From contig NZ_JABBYG020000028.1 of NCBI RefSeq assembly GCF_012935325.2, positions 1-61,986 on the forward strand: a DNA stretch of 61,986 nucleotides, read 5' to 3'. The translations under genes were made by a program, and so were the position numbers. This document shows, piece after piece, positions 31,905 to 41,423 of the stretch (positions are counted from its first letter, which is position 1; the number at the start of each line of letters is the position of its first letter). The DNA is from Paenibacillus sp. PL91 (GTDB taxonomy: Bacteria > Bacillota > Bacilli > Paenibacillales > Paenibacillaceae). The notes beneath the pieces are model-generated. The model did no database searches. It saw only the letters and a list, made by a program, of their open reading frames with translations, and was not told the origin of the DNA.

Positions 31905-32911
31905 AAGCTATACAACTGACAAACGGCTTCGGCTTTGAGGAATTAAACTTAACGGAACTCGACATACCAACGCCAGGCCCCCATGAGGTGCTGATCCGCA
32001 TGAGGGCAGCCTCTCTCAATTACCGGGATCTAGTGATCCTCAGCGGATTAATGCCGATTGAAATCAAATTCCCCATCATTCCATTATCAGACGGAGCGGG
32101 AGAAATTGTAGCCGTTGGCCAAGGAGTAACAAGGTTTCAGGTCGGACACCGAGTAGCGGGTAATTTGCAACAGCGATTTTTTGCCGGCAACCCAAGACCG
32201 GGGGTATTAGAAGACAGTCTGGGAGGTCCGTTGAACGGAGTAGCGGCGGAGTATGTCGTTCTACATGAAGACGGAATCGTCCATATTCCCGATCACCTCA
32301 CTTGGGAGGAGGCCGCCACGTTGCCAATCGCGGCATTAACCGCATGGAGCATGCTAATCGAATACGGTGGTTTGCAAGCGGGGGATACCGTGCTGCTGCA
32401 AGGAACAGGCGGGGTTTCTATCTTCGGGCTTCAATTCGCTCTTATGGCTGGAGCACGAGCCATCATCACATCGAGCAGCAACGCCAAGTTAGAACAAGCA
32501 AAAGCTCTCGGCGCATGGAAAACGATCAACTATTCGGAAGTTCCCGATTGGGATAAGGCAGCGTTAGAGCTAACTGGCGGCGTCGATCACGTTCTGGATG
32601 TTGGAGGAGCGACTACGATGGTGAAATCCATAAACGCGCTTCGCATTGGAGGGACTTTGAGTATGGTCGGATTCTTATCGGGCTTGACTATTCCGGAATA
32701 CGATGTCACGAGCATCTTGCAGAAAGCCGCTACGATTCGCGGCAGTCAAGTCGGCAACCGGGATCACTTTGAAAAGATGAATCGAGCGATTACCCATCAT
32801 CGTTTACATCCCGTCATCGACCGAGTATTCCCTCTGGATCGAATTGGAGAAGCATTCGCGCTCTTGGCTGAAGGAAAGCAATATTTCGGTAAAATCGTAG
32901 TCCAAATTTAA
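31901..32911 (+). CDS. Zinc-type alcohol dehydrogenase-like MDR oxidoreductase
   Basis: 336 residues: N-terminal GroES-like domain (GPHEVLIRMRAASLNYRDLVILSG, PLSDGAGEIVAVGQGVTRFQVGHRV), Rossmann domain from about 150 (TVLLQGTGGVSIFGLQFALMAGARAI), C-terminal YFGKIVVQI. Lacks the classical catalytic Cys near residue 38 (NYRD instead), so it resembles zinc-independent quinone or enone reductases. Translationally coupled to the SDR. Confidence 0.92.
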   Translation: MKAIQLTNGFGFEELNLTELDIPTPGPHEVLIRMRAASLNYRDLVILSGLMPIEIKFPIIPLSDGAGEIVAVGQGVTRFQVGHRVAGNLQQRFFAGNPRPGVLEDSLGGPLNGVAAEYVVLHEDGIVHIPDHLTWEEAATLPIAALTAWSMLIEYGGLQAGDTVLLQGTGGVSIFGLQFALMAGARAIITSSSNAKLEQAKALGAWKTINYSEVPDWDKAALELTGGVDHVLDVGGATTMVKSINALRIGGTLSMVGFLSGLTIPEYDVTSILQKAATIRGSQVGNRDHFEKMNRAITHHRLHPVIDRVFPLDRIGEAFALLAEGKQYFGKIVVQI

Positions 32912-32942
32912 GTCTTACTTAAAAGACACAGGAGGCACTCTA

Positions 32943-34103
32943 ATGCCAAATACACAAGCTCGATCCGTTAAATCTACTGAAGGCGTGAATCGAATTAAGC
33001 GCTCACCACGTAAAATACGAAGATTAGGGCTATCGCTGCTTGCGGTGATCCTTCTTGGAGTCATCGTTTTCTTACTTGTTCCTTCACCCATAGAACCGGT
33101 AAAATGGTTGGCGCCGACGGCTCCCTCTTTTCAGAAAGCGGACCCTTGGAAACAGAACAATAAACTTAGCGCTGCTCAACTGGTCAGTGATGCCCCACAA
33201 TTCCCGGAATTCATAACATTCGATAAAGCTGGCCAGCTATATACAGGAGATTCAGACGGGAAAATTTACAAGGTTCCTTTCGATGCGGAGGGCAATCCGC
33301 AAAAGGCCCAAGTGTTTGCAGACACCAAAGGAACGCCTAATGGGCTTAAATTCGATGCCAAAGGCGATTTGATCGTTACGGATATCAAGATGGGACTTCT
33401 GTCTATAAACCAATCCGGAAGCATAGAGGTATTGGCCAATCAAGTAAACGGTAAGCCGATCTATTTAGCTAATGAGCTTGATATTGCCCAGGACGGCTCC
33501 ATTTATTTTTCCGATACCTCGAACTATGGACGTGTGACATTCAAAGAAATTGCCGAGAACAAGCCGCATGGACGCTTGCTGAAGTACGATCCAATGACCA
33601 AACAGACGACCGTCCTTTTAGAAGGCCTCTATTTTGCGAACGGGGTTGCCTTGTCTGCGGATGGAGATTACGTGCTTGTTGCGGAATCGTATCATTATCA
33701 GTTGACCAGATACTGGCTCAAGGGTCCAAAGAAGGGAACATCTGATATTTTTGCTGACAATCTTGCAGGGTTTCCAGACAACATTACGCGTGATGAGCAA
33801 GGTCATTTCTGGGTCGGGATCTTCACGACTCGCCTTTCTTTCGTAGATCAGATGCATCGCAGCCCGTGGTTGGCTGGTATCATGGCCAAAGTGCCAGAGT
33901 CCTTGCTTAGCGGCGCAAGCGCACCGGCGAAGCATGGGCTTGCAGCTGAGTTCGGCCCGCAGGGAGAGCTTATCGGAAGCTGGCATGATCCGGAAGGTTC
34001 GTTGTATGGCGTAACTACGGCTGCAAGCCATAACGGATATTTATACATAGGGACGGCACCAGGAGGTAGTAAGGGTGTTCATCGCGTGCTTTTAACAAAA
34101 TAA
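32943..34103 (+). CDS. SMP-30/gluconolactonase-like beta-propeller protein, membrane-anchored
   Basis: 386 residues with an N-terminal signal anchor (LGLSLLAVILLGVIVFLLVPS) and a six-bladed propeller recalling strictosidine synthase-like enzymes: ANELDIAQDGSIYFSDTSNYGRV, ANGVALSADGDYVLVAESYHYQLTRYWLKGPKKGTSDIFADNLAGFPDNITRDEQGHFWVGIF. Probably a calcium-dependent lactonase or esterase outside the membrane. Third gene of the TetR-facing operon. Confidence 0.88.
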   Translation: MPNTQARSVKSTEGVNRIKRSPRKIRRLGLSLLAVILLGVIVFLLVPSPIEPVKWLAPTAPSFQKADPWKQNNKLSAAQLVSDAPQFPEFITFDKAGQLYTGDSDGKIYKVPFDAEGNPQKAQVFADTKGTPNGLKFDAKGDLIVTDIKMGLLSINQSGSIEVLANQVNGKPIYLANELDIAQDGSIYFSDTSNYGRVTFKEIAENKPHGRLLKYDPMTKQTTVLLEGLYFANGVALSADGDYVLVAESYHYQLTRYWLKGPKKGTSDIFADNLAGFPDNITRDEQGHFWVGIFTTRLSFVDQMHRSPWLAGIMAKVPESLLSGASAPAKHGLAAEFGPQGELIGSWHDPEGSLYGVTTAASHNGYLYIGTAPGGSKGVHRVLLTK

Positions 34104-34209
34104 TGTTGGAATCTGGGAGGGGTCGAATCATAAAAAAATAGCAGCAATAGATTAATAAAGGGCGATATCCCTCCAAGGTTGTTCCATTTGATAATCAACT
34201 GTATTCTCA

Positions 34210-34563
34210 TTTAAGTAAATTTCAATTTTTTGGGTTAGGTATCTAAAGTAATTATGAAAAGTGACTCTGTTTTAACGTACTGGTCGTTTGAGGCCATTTT
34301 ATCTTTCACATGTATAGATAGAGTCCAATCTTTTAGATCTCATTTAATTGTTCTATAGTCGTAGCTAAGGTATTTTTTGGAGTAAATGAGGTAACGTATT
34401 TTCTTTGCTTGAACCTTATCCTCATTCATTTTCTTTAAGTAAATACCATTTTTTTTGATTTTATTTGCACCCATGTTTGTGGACTTGTTTCAAGATCAGA
34501 TCGTTCAACATTCTTAGAAATTATTTGTTCATTTGAACATCCAAGCAATAGAAAGAAACAAAT
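34210..34563 (-). pseudogene. Degraded lipoprotein gene
   Basis: On the minus strand ICFFLLLGCSNEQIISKNVERSD..PQTWVQIKSKKMVFT shows a lipobox (LLGCS). It then meets stops but continues as KIRYLIYSKKYLSYDYRTIK and DLKDWTLSIHVKDKMASNDQYVKTESLFIITLDT. The start codon is missing because the frame meets an unrelated WYL-type fragment at about 34,565. The gap between 34,103 and 34,565 holds only this. Confidence 0.5.
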
Positions 34564-34569
34564 GAGATT

Positions 34570-34961
34570 CTTTTGCGGACAAGAGAAAGAGTACATCGAA
34601 ACGATCCGTCGCGCAATATTGGAGGAGCGGAAGGTAAGATTCGGTTATTCGAAAAGTATGCCCGAAGTCGATGGGAATCGTCATAGTGTTCGTATTGCCG
34701 CACCTTATGGACTTGTGCTTGTTCAAGGATCATGGATGCTTATAGCGAATTGTGATCTACGGCAAGAAATTCATCAACATTGCGGATAAAGTGAAGGAAT
34801 CAAACAACTTTTACATGGAAGCAGCAGAGGATCATCCGGATGGTTTGCTTGTAAACTTTCGCGTTCGTCAGCCCGAGGACTTACTGCATTGGCTGCTCGG
34901 CTGGGGAGCGGATGTCGTTGTGCTGGAGCCCGAAGCCTTCCGGAATCGAGTTCCGCGTTGA
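34570..34961 (+). pseudogene. WYL-domain regulator fragment (YafY-like)
   Basis: Two frames: EYIETIRRAILEERKVRFGYSK..VRIAAPYGLVLVQGSWMLIANCDLRQEI, then ADKVKESNNFYMEAAEDHPDGLLVNFRVRQPEDLLHWLLGWGADVVVLEPEAFRNRVPR. This is the WYL ligand domain of a DeoR-type regulator; the HTH half is missing and a frameshift lies near 34,770. Confidence 0.75.
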
Positions 34962-34976
34962 AGCTGAAAAAATGTT

Positions 34977-35014
34977 AAAACGCTACTGACATGCTGTTGT
35001 CAGTAGCGTTTTTA
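34977..35014. terminator. Intrinsic terminator
   Basis: AAAACGCTACTGACA / TGTCAGTAGCGTTTT, 15-bp stem with T-run. Confidence 0.8.
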
Positions 35015-35056
35015 TATACTCACATTAGATTATCATAAAGGAGCTGTTTGAAGAAT

Positions 35057-35170
35057 ATGAACACAATCGAAGCATTACAGCGGTGGTTCTTGCTCATCGA
35101 AATGCATGACCGACATCATCTTCTGCACATGGACCGTTTAAAAAAATGGGAAATAGTGTATGAAATATGA
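35057..35170 (+). pseudogene. DinB-like C-terminal fragment
   Basis: MNTIEALQRWFLLIEMHDRHHLLHMDRLKK (37 residues) resembles the terminal helix of DinB-fold proteins (HDRHH). Too short for the family, so probably a fragment. Confidence 0.4.
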
Positions 35171-35193
35171 TGAAGAAGGAAGAGATCGGAACG

Positions 35194-35673
35194 ATGTCAA
35201 CGAATGTAATAAGCCAGCAAAGCCGCTACTGGATTGGCGTTGTATCTTCTTCTCATGTGAAACGGGGTGTGCTGGGTGGATTCGCCCAGCTCTGCCATGG
35301 CAAGTCTGCACCTTTGCGTAGGATGTGTCCTAGTGATTGGCTGATATACTATTCTCCACAAACGGATATGTCGAAGGGGGACAAGCTCCAAGCATTTACC
35401 GCCATTGGACAGGTTGCGGATGACAGAGTCTACGAATATCAGATGTCCGAATCCTTTGTGCCATTCCGGCGGAATATACGCTATATTCCGTGTCGAGAAG
35501 TGAAGATTGCCGATTTAATGGACCAGCTTACCTTCACACGTGGGAATCGAAATTGGGGGTATACCTTTCGCTATGGTCATTTCGAGATCGGATTCGAAGA
35601 TTTTCTGACGATTGCTGGCTCAATGCTTGGCGCTGCGGAGACATCCAACATATTTCCCAGCTCTCATAATTAA
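35194..35673 (+). CDS. EVE-domain protein (UPF0310)
   Basis: Start at 35194 (MSTNVISQQSRYWIGVVSSSHVKRGVLGGFAQLCHGK) after GGAAGAG; earlier in-frame ATGs lie too close upstream. 159 residues of PUA-like EVE fold: RMCPSDWLIYYSP, FTAIGQVADDRVYEYQ, FVPFRRNIRYI. EVE domains read modified bases or RNA and often occur near defence genes, none of which is visible here. Confidence 0.85.
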   Translation: MSTNVISQQSRYWIGVVSSSHVKRGVLGGFAQLCHGKSAPLRRMCPSDWLIYYSPQTDMSKGDKLQAFTAIGQVADDRVYEYQMSESFVPFRRNIRYIPCREVKIADLMDQLTFTRGNRNWGYTFRYGHFEIGFEDFLTIAGSMLGAAETSNIFPSSHN

Positions 35674-35696
35674 GTTGAGTTTACCACAAGTTCGTT

Positions 35697-35720
35697 ACAC
35701 TAACGGGGAACTATAGCTTA
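35697..35720 (+). repeat. R1 hairpin A
   Basis: CACTAACGGGGAACTATAGC. It is followed by TTAATAATCACGAGGACAG and then a reverse transcriptase fragment instead of the GC hairpin. Confidence 0.75.
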
Positions 35721-35729
35721 ATAATCACG

Positions 35730-35886
35730 AGGACAGAACATGATTCCGTAAGGAAAGCAAGAGAATTCATTAAAGAAGGATATGGATTCGTTGTCGATCT
35801 GGATTTGGAGGAATTCTTTGACCGTGTTAACCATGATCGCCTCATGTTGAAGATTTCGGAGAAAGTGAAGGTTAAAAAAGTTCTCA
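35730..35886 (+). pseudogene. Group II intron reverse transcriptase fragment
   Basis: EHDSVRKAREFIKEGYGFVVDLDLEEFFDRVNHDRLMLKI matches RT motif region of group II intron-encoded proteins (DLDLExFFDxVNHD, first catalytic Asp region). Only about 50 codons survive; no intron RNA domains seen. Confidence 0.8.
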
Positions 35887-35900
35887 TGATTATCCGCATT

Positions 35901-35954
35901 CATAACCTAGAAGAAGAAGGCTTAGAATCCCTAATCCCAGATACCAATACGAAT
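35901..35954 (-). repeat. 54-bp direct repeat, left copy
   Basis: Exact copy of 45302-45355. On the minus strand it encodes NSYWYLGLGILSLLLLGY, the N-terminal helix of the membrane protein starting at 45365, without its start codon. Confidence 0.9.
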
Positions 35955-35958
35955 AATC

Positions 35959-36009
35959 AAATAAACCTCCAGATTTTTCTTATATAAGGATCTGGAGGTT
36001 ATTTGTTTT
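35959..36009. terminator. Bidirectional intrinsic terminator
   Basis: AATAAACCTCCAGAT / ATCTGGAGGTTATT stem with T-run on + strand. Confidence 0.75.
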
Positions 36010-36102
36010 TCGTTATTTTCCTGAAATACGTTTTGTGCGCAGCATTGCCTAGCATAGAAAAACAACTTCTTCAATACATTAAAACATTGGCTTATTATCG
36101 GA

Positions 36103-36783
36103 TTGAACGAAGGCGGTGGACTTCGATTGACGAGTGACGGGAGTCATAAGGTCAAGTTTGATTCGCATACCCAGGCCGCCTTTCAGGCGCTTGTTGATGC
36201 CATTATTCCGCATACCTGCCCATATGCCGGTGCTTCGTCGACGATATATGCGCCTGGCGCAATATGTTTGAGAATTCAAGATTATGTGATTAGGGAACTG
36301 GATTTTTCCCAATTTATACCGGAAGATGCGGAGCCGAATATCATGCCTCTTTCGAAGTCAACGGCGATATTGCTTGATATCGGTGCAGCACAATATCTTA
36401 GCTTAAACCATATGATAGTTCCTAGCAGCGGGTTTTCGTATCCGTGCGAGGGTTTATTTTCTACGCTATCGCGAAGCGACAGACTACGTGCGGTCACTTT
36501 GCTGGACCACCTTGCAGTACCCCTTGAAAGTGTCCCGAAGCCCTATCAAAATAACCCTGCGCTTGTTCAGGTCATGATGTCTTCCATTAATCAGTTAACA
36601 TTGTTCGGCTATTACTCGGAATGGTTCGGTTATGGAACGACCCGACTTTTACCGTCAAACCTTAAGAGAATCGAATGCTGCCCGCCTAGCTGGAAGCTGG
36701 TCGGTTACCCGGGACCCTCTTTCGGTTACCGCGACTTTCGCGGTTTCTTAATGCGTTTTCCTCATCAGAAAGGGAGGATCTGA
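36103..36783 (+). CDS. Gluconate 2-dehydrogenase subunit 3-like protein
   Basis: 226 residues, TTG start possible at 36103. FQALVDAIIPHTCPY near the N-terminus and FGYYSEWFGYGTTRLLPSNLKRI, YPGPSFGYRDFRGFL near the C-terminus match the small subunit family that accompanies GMC-type flavoproteins. No Tat signal is evident. It ends 1 bp before the GMC gene, so the two are co-translated and probably form a complex. Confidence 0.72.
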   Translation: MNEGGGLRLTSDGSHKVKFDSHTQAAFQALVDAIIPHTCPYAGASSTIYAPGAICLRIQDYVIRELDFSQFIPEDAEPNIMPLSKSTAILLDIGAAQYLSLNHMIVPSSGFSYPCEGLFSTLSRSDRLRAVTLLDHLAVPLESVPKPYQNNPALVQVMMSSINQLTLFGYYSEWFGYGTTRLLPSNLKRIECCPPSWKLVGYPGPSFGYRDFRGFLMRFPHQKGRI

Positions 36784-38490
36784 ATGGCAGATCAAGATGT
36801 CATCGTGATCGGTGCAGGCGGTGGAGGCGCAGTCATTGCCAAGGAGCTCGGAGAATTGGGGTTAAAGGTATTAGTCTTGGAAGCAGGTCCGTGGTACGGG
36901 AATAAACGATGGCCAGAACCGAACAGCAAAAGGGGAGCGGCTAGCAGTTCGAATCCCGAGGATTTGGACGTTGTTCTCTTTAAACAGCTCTATAACAAAT
37001 TAGAGGATACAATGAACAACCTAATATCCGGTAGAGTCCGTTGGGGGCCAGCTGACAGCAGACGCGCACCGTGGAACCGGACACTTTCACAGAAAGGATT
37101 TATTTGGCAAAACTCAGGCGTGGGAGGGAGCACACAGCATTATCTTTCCCATTCCCCCCGGGCATTTCCACTGGCGGTTGACGATGTTTGGCCTATTTCT
37201 TATCGTGAGTTGATACCCTATTATGAGAAAGTTGAAGCTACGCTGCCTGTCGACTTTGCCCCGACAACGGCTAAGGAGGAGTTGTTTTATTATGGGGCCC
37301 AAAAAGCCGGCTGGCCTTTAATTGCGACGCTGGATGTAACGAGCCCCGGTTACCGTCCCCAGCCGAATGCCATACTTCCGCCCAATCGCCATTTGATGAA
37401 TCCGAATTATTCGTTAGAGGAATTATCTTGGATGGAAGGGTGCACGTTAGCCGGGCATTGCATTAACGGTTGTCCGCATGGACCCTCGGTGGATAAGATG
37501 GCCAAGCGCTCCACTAATGTAAGCTATATCCCGCTAGCATTAAAAACAGGCAATGTTCGTATTAGGCCAAATGCGTACACTACTAAGATATTGACGGAAA
37601 AGAATCCTCAAGGCGATCTGCGCGCCATAGGCGTAAAGGTTCGGGATACCTGGACCGGGGAATCGGAAGACATCTATGCGAAAACCGTAGTCATGGCTGC
37701 CGGCTGCATTGAAAGTCCGCGACTCTGGCTAAATTCGGACTTGCCCAAAAACGAGTGGGTGGGGAAAGGGCTTGTTAATCATTATTTTGACTGGGTAACG
37801 GGAATCTTTGATGAAAAGATATTATATTCGATCCTGGGAACGCCGCATATTGATTCGTTTGCCGGTCATACATCAGGCGCAAGGCTGGACTATCCAGGGG
37901 TAGGCTGCATTCAGGTAACGGGCCTGAGCCCTGGTTTAACTGCCGTTTTTAGCTATGGGATCAGCGAGTCAGGCTATAATTTCCTGCAGCCTCCTGCACC
38001 GGATGCCCCTTGGAACGTGCAAGGACTTATCGTTGGTCAAGAGCTGACAGGATTAATGGAAGATTATCGAAACGCATTGCAAATAACCATTTATGCGGAT
38101 GATGACGTGGACCAACGTAACGGGATTACCGTTGAATCGAATGTCGCGGATGAACATGGCCCCATTCCACGGGTCAGTTATATGCCAAGTCAACGGGCTC
38201 GAGAGAACCGGGATATATTAATGAAAATCGCTATCGATATATTAGAAAAAGCGGGAGCCCGTCAAATCAGCCGCGCCAATTGGCCGCAGGGTATGTTTAT
38301 ACATATGGAAAGCTCAATGAGAATGGGCTTTGTCATTGATACCGATTGCGAAGCTTATCAGGTCAAACGATTATTCATAGCCGATAACAGCGCTCATTTT
38401 AATGGATTAGGAGGAGCCAATCCTACGCTTACGACACAAGCCTTGGCCACGCGGACAGCGGAAAAAATAGTTAACAAATATTTCAGTTAA
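36784..38490 (+). CDS. GMC-family FAD oxidoreductase
   Basis: 568 residues. FAD-binding VIVIGAGGGGAVIAKELGELGLKVLVLEAG at the start, WQNSGVGGSTQHYLSHSPRAFP (flavin loop), TVVMAAGCIESPRLWLNSDLP (GMC signature 2), and the C-terminal LFIADNSAHFNGLGGANPTLTTQALATRTAEKI with the active-site His/Asn region. Similar to gluconate 2-dehydrogenase large subunits and spore-associated GMC proteins in Paenibacillus. Substrate (sugar or alcohol) unknown. Ribosome binding site GGGAGG inside the preceding gene. Confidence 0.9.
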   Translation: MADQDVIVIGAGGGGAVIAKELGELGLKVLVLEAGPWYGNKRWPEPNSKRGAASSSNPEDLDVVLFKQLYNKLEDTMNNLISGRVRWGPADSRRAPWNRTLSQKGFIWQNSGVGGSTQHYLSHSPRAFPLAVDDVWPISYRELIPYYEKVEATLPVDFAPTTAKEELFYYGAQKAGWPLIATLDVTSPGYRPQPNAILPPNRHLMNPNYSLEELSWMEGCTLAGHCINGCPHGPSVDKMAKRSTNVSYIPLALKTGNVRIRPNAYTTKILTEKNPQGDLRAIGVKVRDTWTGESEDIYAKTVVMAAGCIESPRLWLNSDLPKNEWVGKGLVNHYFDWVTGIFDEKILYSILGTPHIDSFAGHTSGARLDYPGVGCIQVTGLSPGLTAVFSYGISESGYNFLQPPAPDAPWNVQGLIVGQELTGLMEDYRNALQITIYADDDVDQRNGITVESNVADEHGPIPRVSYMPSQRARENRDILMKIAIDILEKAGARQISRANWPQGMFIHMESSMRMGFVIDTDCEAYQVKRLFIADNSAHFNGLGGANPTLTTQALATRTAEKIVNKYFS

Positions 38491-38577
38491 TACGCCTGCA
38501 TTGCATTTTCTTTGATGAATGAATGCATCAAAAGAGGGTATCTTATTTGTAAAGAATGAGAAATAAGAGGTGAAAGA

Positions 38578-39114
38578 ATGAATTTGCTGGAGATCTTAAA
38601 GGATGCGATAAAGCCTTTTGTAGACGGGAAGAAGCCTCCTTTGCATGCAGGAGAAGTGATGAATCTATGGTTCTATTTGGCTGCTTCGGAGCAAACCATG
38701 CGGGGAGAACAAATATCCTTCAATATCGTTCAAGATGCAGAGCTCAAAGAAAATCTAAATGAAATCATTAACAATGTCCATGCCCCGATTATTAAGGAAA
38801 TTACGGACTTTCTCAGAGAAGAAGGAGTATCACTTCCGCCGTCTACGCCGGACAAACCGATCGGTGATTTTCGAGAAATTCCGGAAGGCGCAAAATTAAA
38901 CGACGAGGAAGTCTCGAATCTTTTGCAATTTAATCTGGTATTAGGCATAAATTATGCTTGCCGAGGATTGACGGAGGCCGTCAGACCGGATGTGGCGGCT
39001 ATGTTTGCCAAATATCAGATCATGAAGGTCACGTCCTCTTTACCGTTAAAGGATTTAGCGATGAAAAAAGGTTGGTTTAAACAACCTCCATACTATCGGC
39101 CGGAGCATGTTTAA
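38578..39114 (+). CDS. DUF3231 protein, ferritin-like/coat-type
   Basis: 178 residues, helical: LLEILKDAIKPFVDGKKPPLHAGEVMNLWFYLAASEQTMRGEQISFNI, a linker VSLPPSTPDKPIG, then LLQFNLVLGINYACRGLTEAVRPDVAAMFAKYQ. DUF3231 members resemble spore coat CotF-like four-helix proteins. AGAGGTG ribosome binding site. Same strand as the GMC gene; ends at a terminator. Confidence 0.82.
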   Translation: MNLLEILKDAIKPFVDGKKPPLHAGEVMNLWFYLAASEQTMRGEQISFNIVQDAELKENLNEIINNVHAPIIKEITDFLREEGVSLPPSTPDKPIGDFREIPEGAKLNDEEVSNLLQFNLVLGINYACRGLTEAVRPDVAAMFAKYQIMKVTSSLPLKDLAMKKGWFKQPPYYRPEHV

Positions 39115-39137
39115 AGCAGGTAAAATCCTTAGCGTTG

Positions 39138-39163
39138 AAACCGCAAATGCTGCGGTTTTTTTA
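39138..39163 (+). terminator. Terminator after the DUF3231 gene
   Basis: AACCGCA / TGCGGTT with T7. Lies between the convergent spore block and ger operon. Confidence 0.75.
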
Positions 39164-39178
39164 TATGTCCGGATAACA

Positions 39179-40276
39179 TCATTTTTTCATTTTCATCTGA
39201 ATCGATCCGATTCCCAGCATAATTAACGGAATGAAGAGACAAATCGTCAATGCAAAAGGGATCCAAATTTTCGTGTCGAAATCCATCATATAAACAACAT
39301 TCGGATAGACGACAAGCGAATACACAACCAAAATCATGCCGTAGGGTAACACAAGGGGGCGGTAATCTTTAAGCCCGAAAATTTGCGCAAGTCCCGCTAC
39401 GAAATGATAGGAATAAAATGAAGTTTTAAAAAAAATGGTTAAAAACCACATGCCTGCCATTAGAATCTCTACCCGTTGAATAAAATTGCCAATATTTATT
39501 TTTTTGGCGAGAGCATAGCTGGGGTAAATATTTCTTTCACTGAAATCAGCGCCTAATATCGCAATACTCAGAAAAGTAATAATAATGACAAATATTCCGC
39601 CTAATAAACTCCCTATAAAAAATGCTTTTCCTCCTTCCTCCAGATGATTCACACAAACAGGAAATACCATAAGAAAAACAATGAGCGGAAGAGAAGCCGT
39701 ACTGATATAAGATAACGAAGCCTTAAAGATCGGTTTTATGCCAATTTCGGTAATGGGCTGGATTTTTTGAATATCCATTTCAGGTATGAGGAAAAGCGTA
39801 GATACAACAAACAGCAATAAAAACCATGGGAATAAGATTTCGGCTGCCCGAGCGAGCACTTCAAGTCCGAGCCGCAATCCCATAAGCACAATCCCTGCAA
39901 ATAATATGATAAAAGACTCGATCGGCGTTTCAGGCATAACCTGCGTCGTCATAAAATTTCCCATATAAAATAATACAGATGAAGCACCGATGAAAGAAAA
40001 AAAAACAAAAAGAAGAGAGACAAGCTTGCCTATCCATTTCCCGAATATTTTTTCCGTATATTCTATAAGCGTCATAGCAGGGAATTGCTTGCTGAGCAAT
40101 ATATATAGGCCCACAATGAATAAACCTAATAGCCAGCCTACTATGGCAGCAATCCAAGCATTTTGTTCCGCATCAGCGGCGAGACTCGACGGAATGACTA
40201 AAATAGTTGTGCCAATCGTATAAAACATGACAAGCACAGTAAATTGTCGTATTGAAATTTTAATATTGCCTGTCAT
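39179..40276 (-). CDS. Spore germination permease GerB, paralogue 2
   Basis: 365 residues with about ten TM helices, GerAB/ArcD/ProY-type amino acid permease: FTVLVMFYTIGTTILVIPSSLAADAEQNAWIA at TM1-2 and GLRLGLEVLARAAEILFPWFLLLF in the core. The B subunit binds the germinant in the spore inner membrane. Roughly two thirds identical by eye to the next gene, indicating tandem duplication. Last gene of the operon. Confidence 0.93.
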   Translation of the reverse strand: MTGNIKISIRQFTVLVMFYTIGTTILVIPSSLAADAEQNAWIAAIVGWLLGLFIVGLYILLSKQFPAMTLIEYTEKIFGKWIGKLVSLLFVFFSFIGASSVLFYMGNFMTTQVMPETPIESFIILFAGIVLMGLRLGLEVLARAAEILFPWFLLLFVVSTLFLIPEMDIQKIQPITEIGIKPIFKASLSYISTASLPLIVFLMVFPVCVNHLEEGGKAFFIGSLLGGIFVIIITFLSIAILGADFSERNIYPSYALAKKINIGNFIQRVEILMAGMWFLTIFFKTSFYSYHFVAGLAQIFGLKDYRPLVLPYGMILVVYSLVVYPNVVYMMDFDTKIWIPFALTICLFIPLIMLGIGSIQMKMKK

Positions 40277-40294
40277 TAACGCTTCACTCCAATC

Positions 40295-41416
40295 TTACTT
40301 TTTACGCAATTCATTGGTTATTTTCTTGCGGACCAATCCGACGCCAAGTATGAAAAGCGGCAGTAATAAACCAATCGTTAACGCATAAGGGGTCCATATT
40401 TTAGAATCGAAATCCATCATATAAGTCACATTCGGATAGACGACAAGCGAATAAACGACCAAAATCATGCCGTATGGCAAAACAAGGGGACGATAATCAT
40501 TAACGCCAAAGATTTGCGCTAGACCCGTCAAGAAACTGTAGGAATATAATATTGTTTTAAAAAAAATGGTCAAAAACCACATCCCCGCTACTAAGATTTC
40601 CACCCTTTGAATAAAATTACCGACATTTATTTTTTTCGCTAAAGCGTAGCTGGGGTACATATTTCTTTCACTGAAATCTTCCCCTAATATCGAAATGCTC
40701 AAAAAGGTGATGATGACAACAAACACGCCCCCGAGAAGGGTCCCAATAAAAAAGGCTTTTCCTGCGTCCTTCGGATTGTTAATGAAAGCAGGAAATATCA
40801 TCAAGAGAATCACTAGCGGAAGGGAAGCAATACTTGCAAATGTTAATGATCCTTTCATTATCGGTTGAATGCCGCCCTCGAATACCGGTTGTATTTTTTG
40901 AATTTCTATCTCAGGCAAAAGGAAAAGAGTAGTAACGAAGAACAACATAAGAAACCAAGGGAATAAAATTTCGGCGGCCCGGGCAATGACTTCAAGACCG
41001 AGACGCAGCCCCATGACGACAATGCCTGCGAAGAGAATCGAAAAGGACTCAATCGGCGTATCTGGCAAAACCTGCGTCGTCATGAAATTTCCCACGTAAT
41101 ACAATATAGAAGCAGCCCCAATAAACGAAAAGAAAATAAATAGGAAGGAGATGAGCTTGCCTAACCATTTCCCAAGCACTTTTTCGTTATATTCAATGAG
41201 CGTCATATTGGAAAGCTGCCGGCCTAACCATACAAACAATCCTACAATTAAAAATCCCAATGCCCATCCTAGAATCGCAGCTATCCAAGCATCCTGGTCA
41301 GCATCCGCAGCTAAGCTAGACGGAATCACTAATATGGTCGTTCCGACCGTATAGAACATGACAAGTATGGTTAATTGACGAACAGATATTTTAATATTGA
41401 CGGTCATTTTTTTCAC
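40295..41416 (-). CDS. Spore germination permease GerB, paralogue 1
   Basis: 373 residues, same family and motifs (LTILVMFYTVGTTILVIPSSLAADADQDAWIAAILGW). 18 bp before the second paralogue. Two B subunits with one A and one C subunit suggest alternative germinant specificity within a shared receptor. Confidence 0.93.
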   Translation of the reverse strand: MKKMTVNIKISVRQLTILVMFYTVGTTILVIPSSLAADADQDAWIAAILGWALGFLIVGLFVWLGRQLSNMTLIEYNEKVLGKWLGKLISFLFIFFSFIGAASILYYVGNFMTTQVLPDTPIESFSILFAGIVVMGLRLGLEVIARAAEILFPWFLMLFFVTTLFLLPEIEIQKIQPVFEGGIQPIMKGSLTFASIASLPLVILLMIFPAFINNPKDAGKAFFIGTLLGGVFVVIITFLSISILGEDFSERNMYPSYALAKKINVGNFIQRVEILVAGMWFLTIFFKTILYSYSFLTGLAQIFGVNDYRPLVLPYGMILVVYSLVVYPNVTYMMDFDSKIWTPYALTIGLLLPLFILGVGLVRKKITNELRKK

Positions 41417-41423
41417 TCCAATA

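Noticed and set aside
31070..34048. Long alternate frames inside the SDR, MDR and SMP-30-like genes
   Set aside because: Shadows of well-supported genes with clear cofactor motifs.
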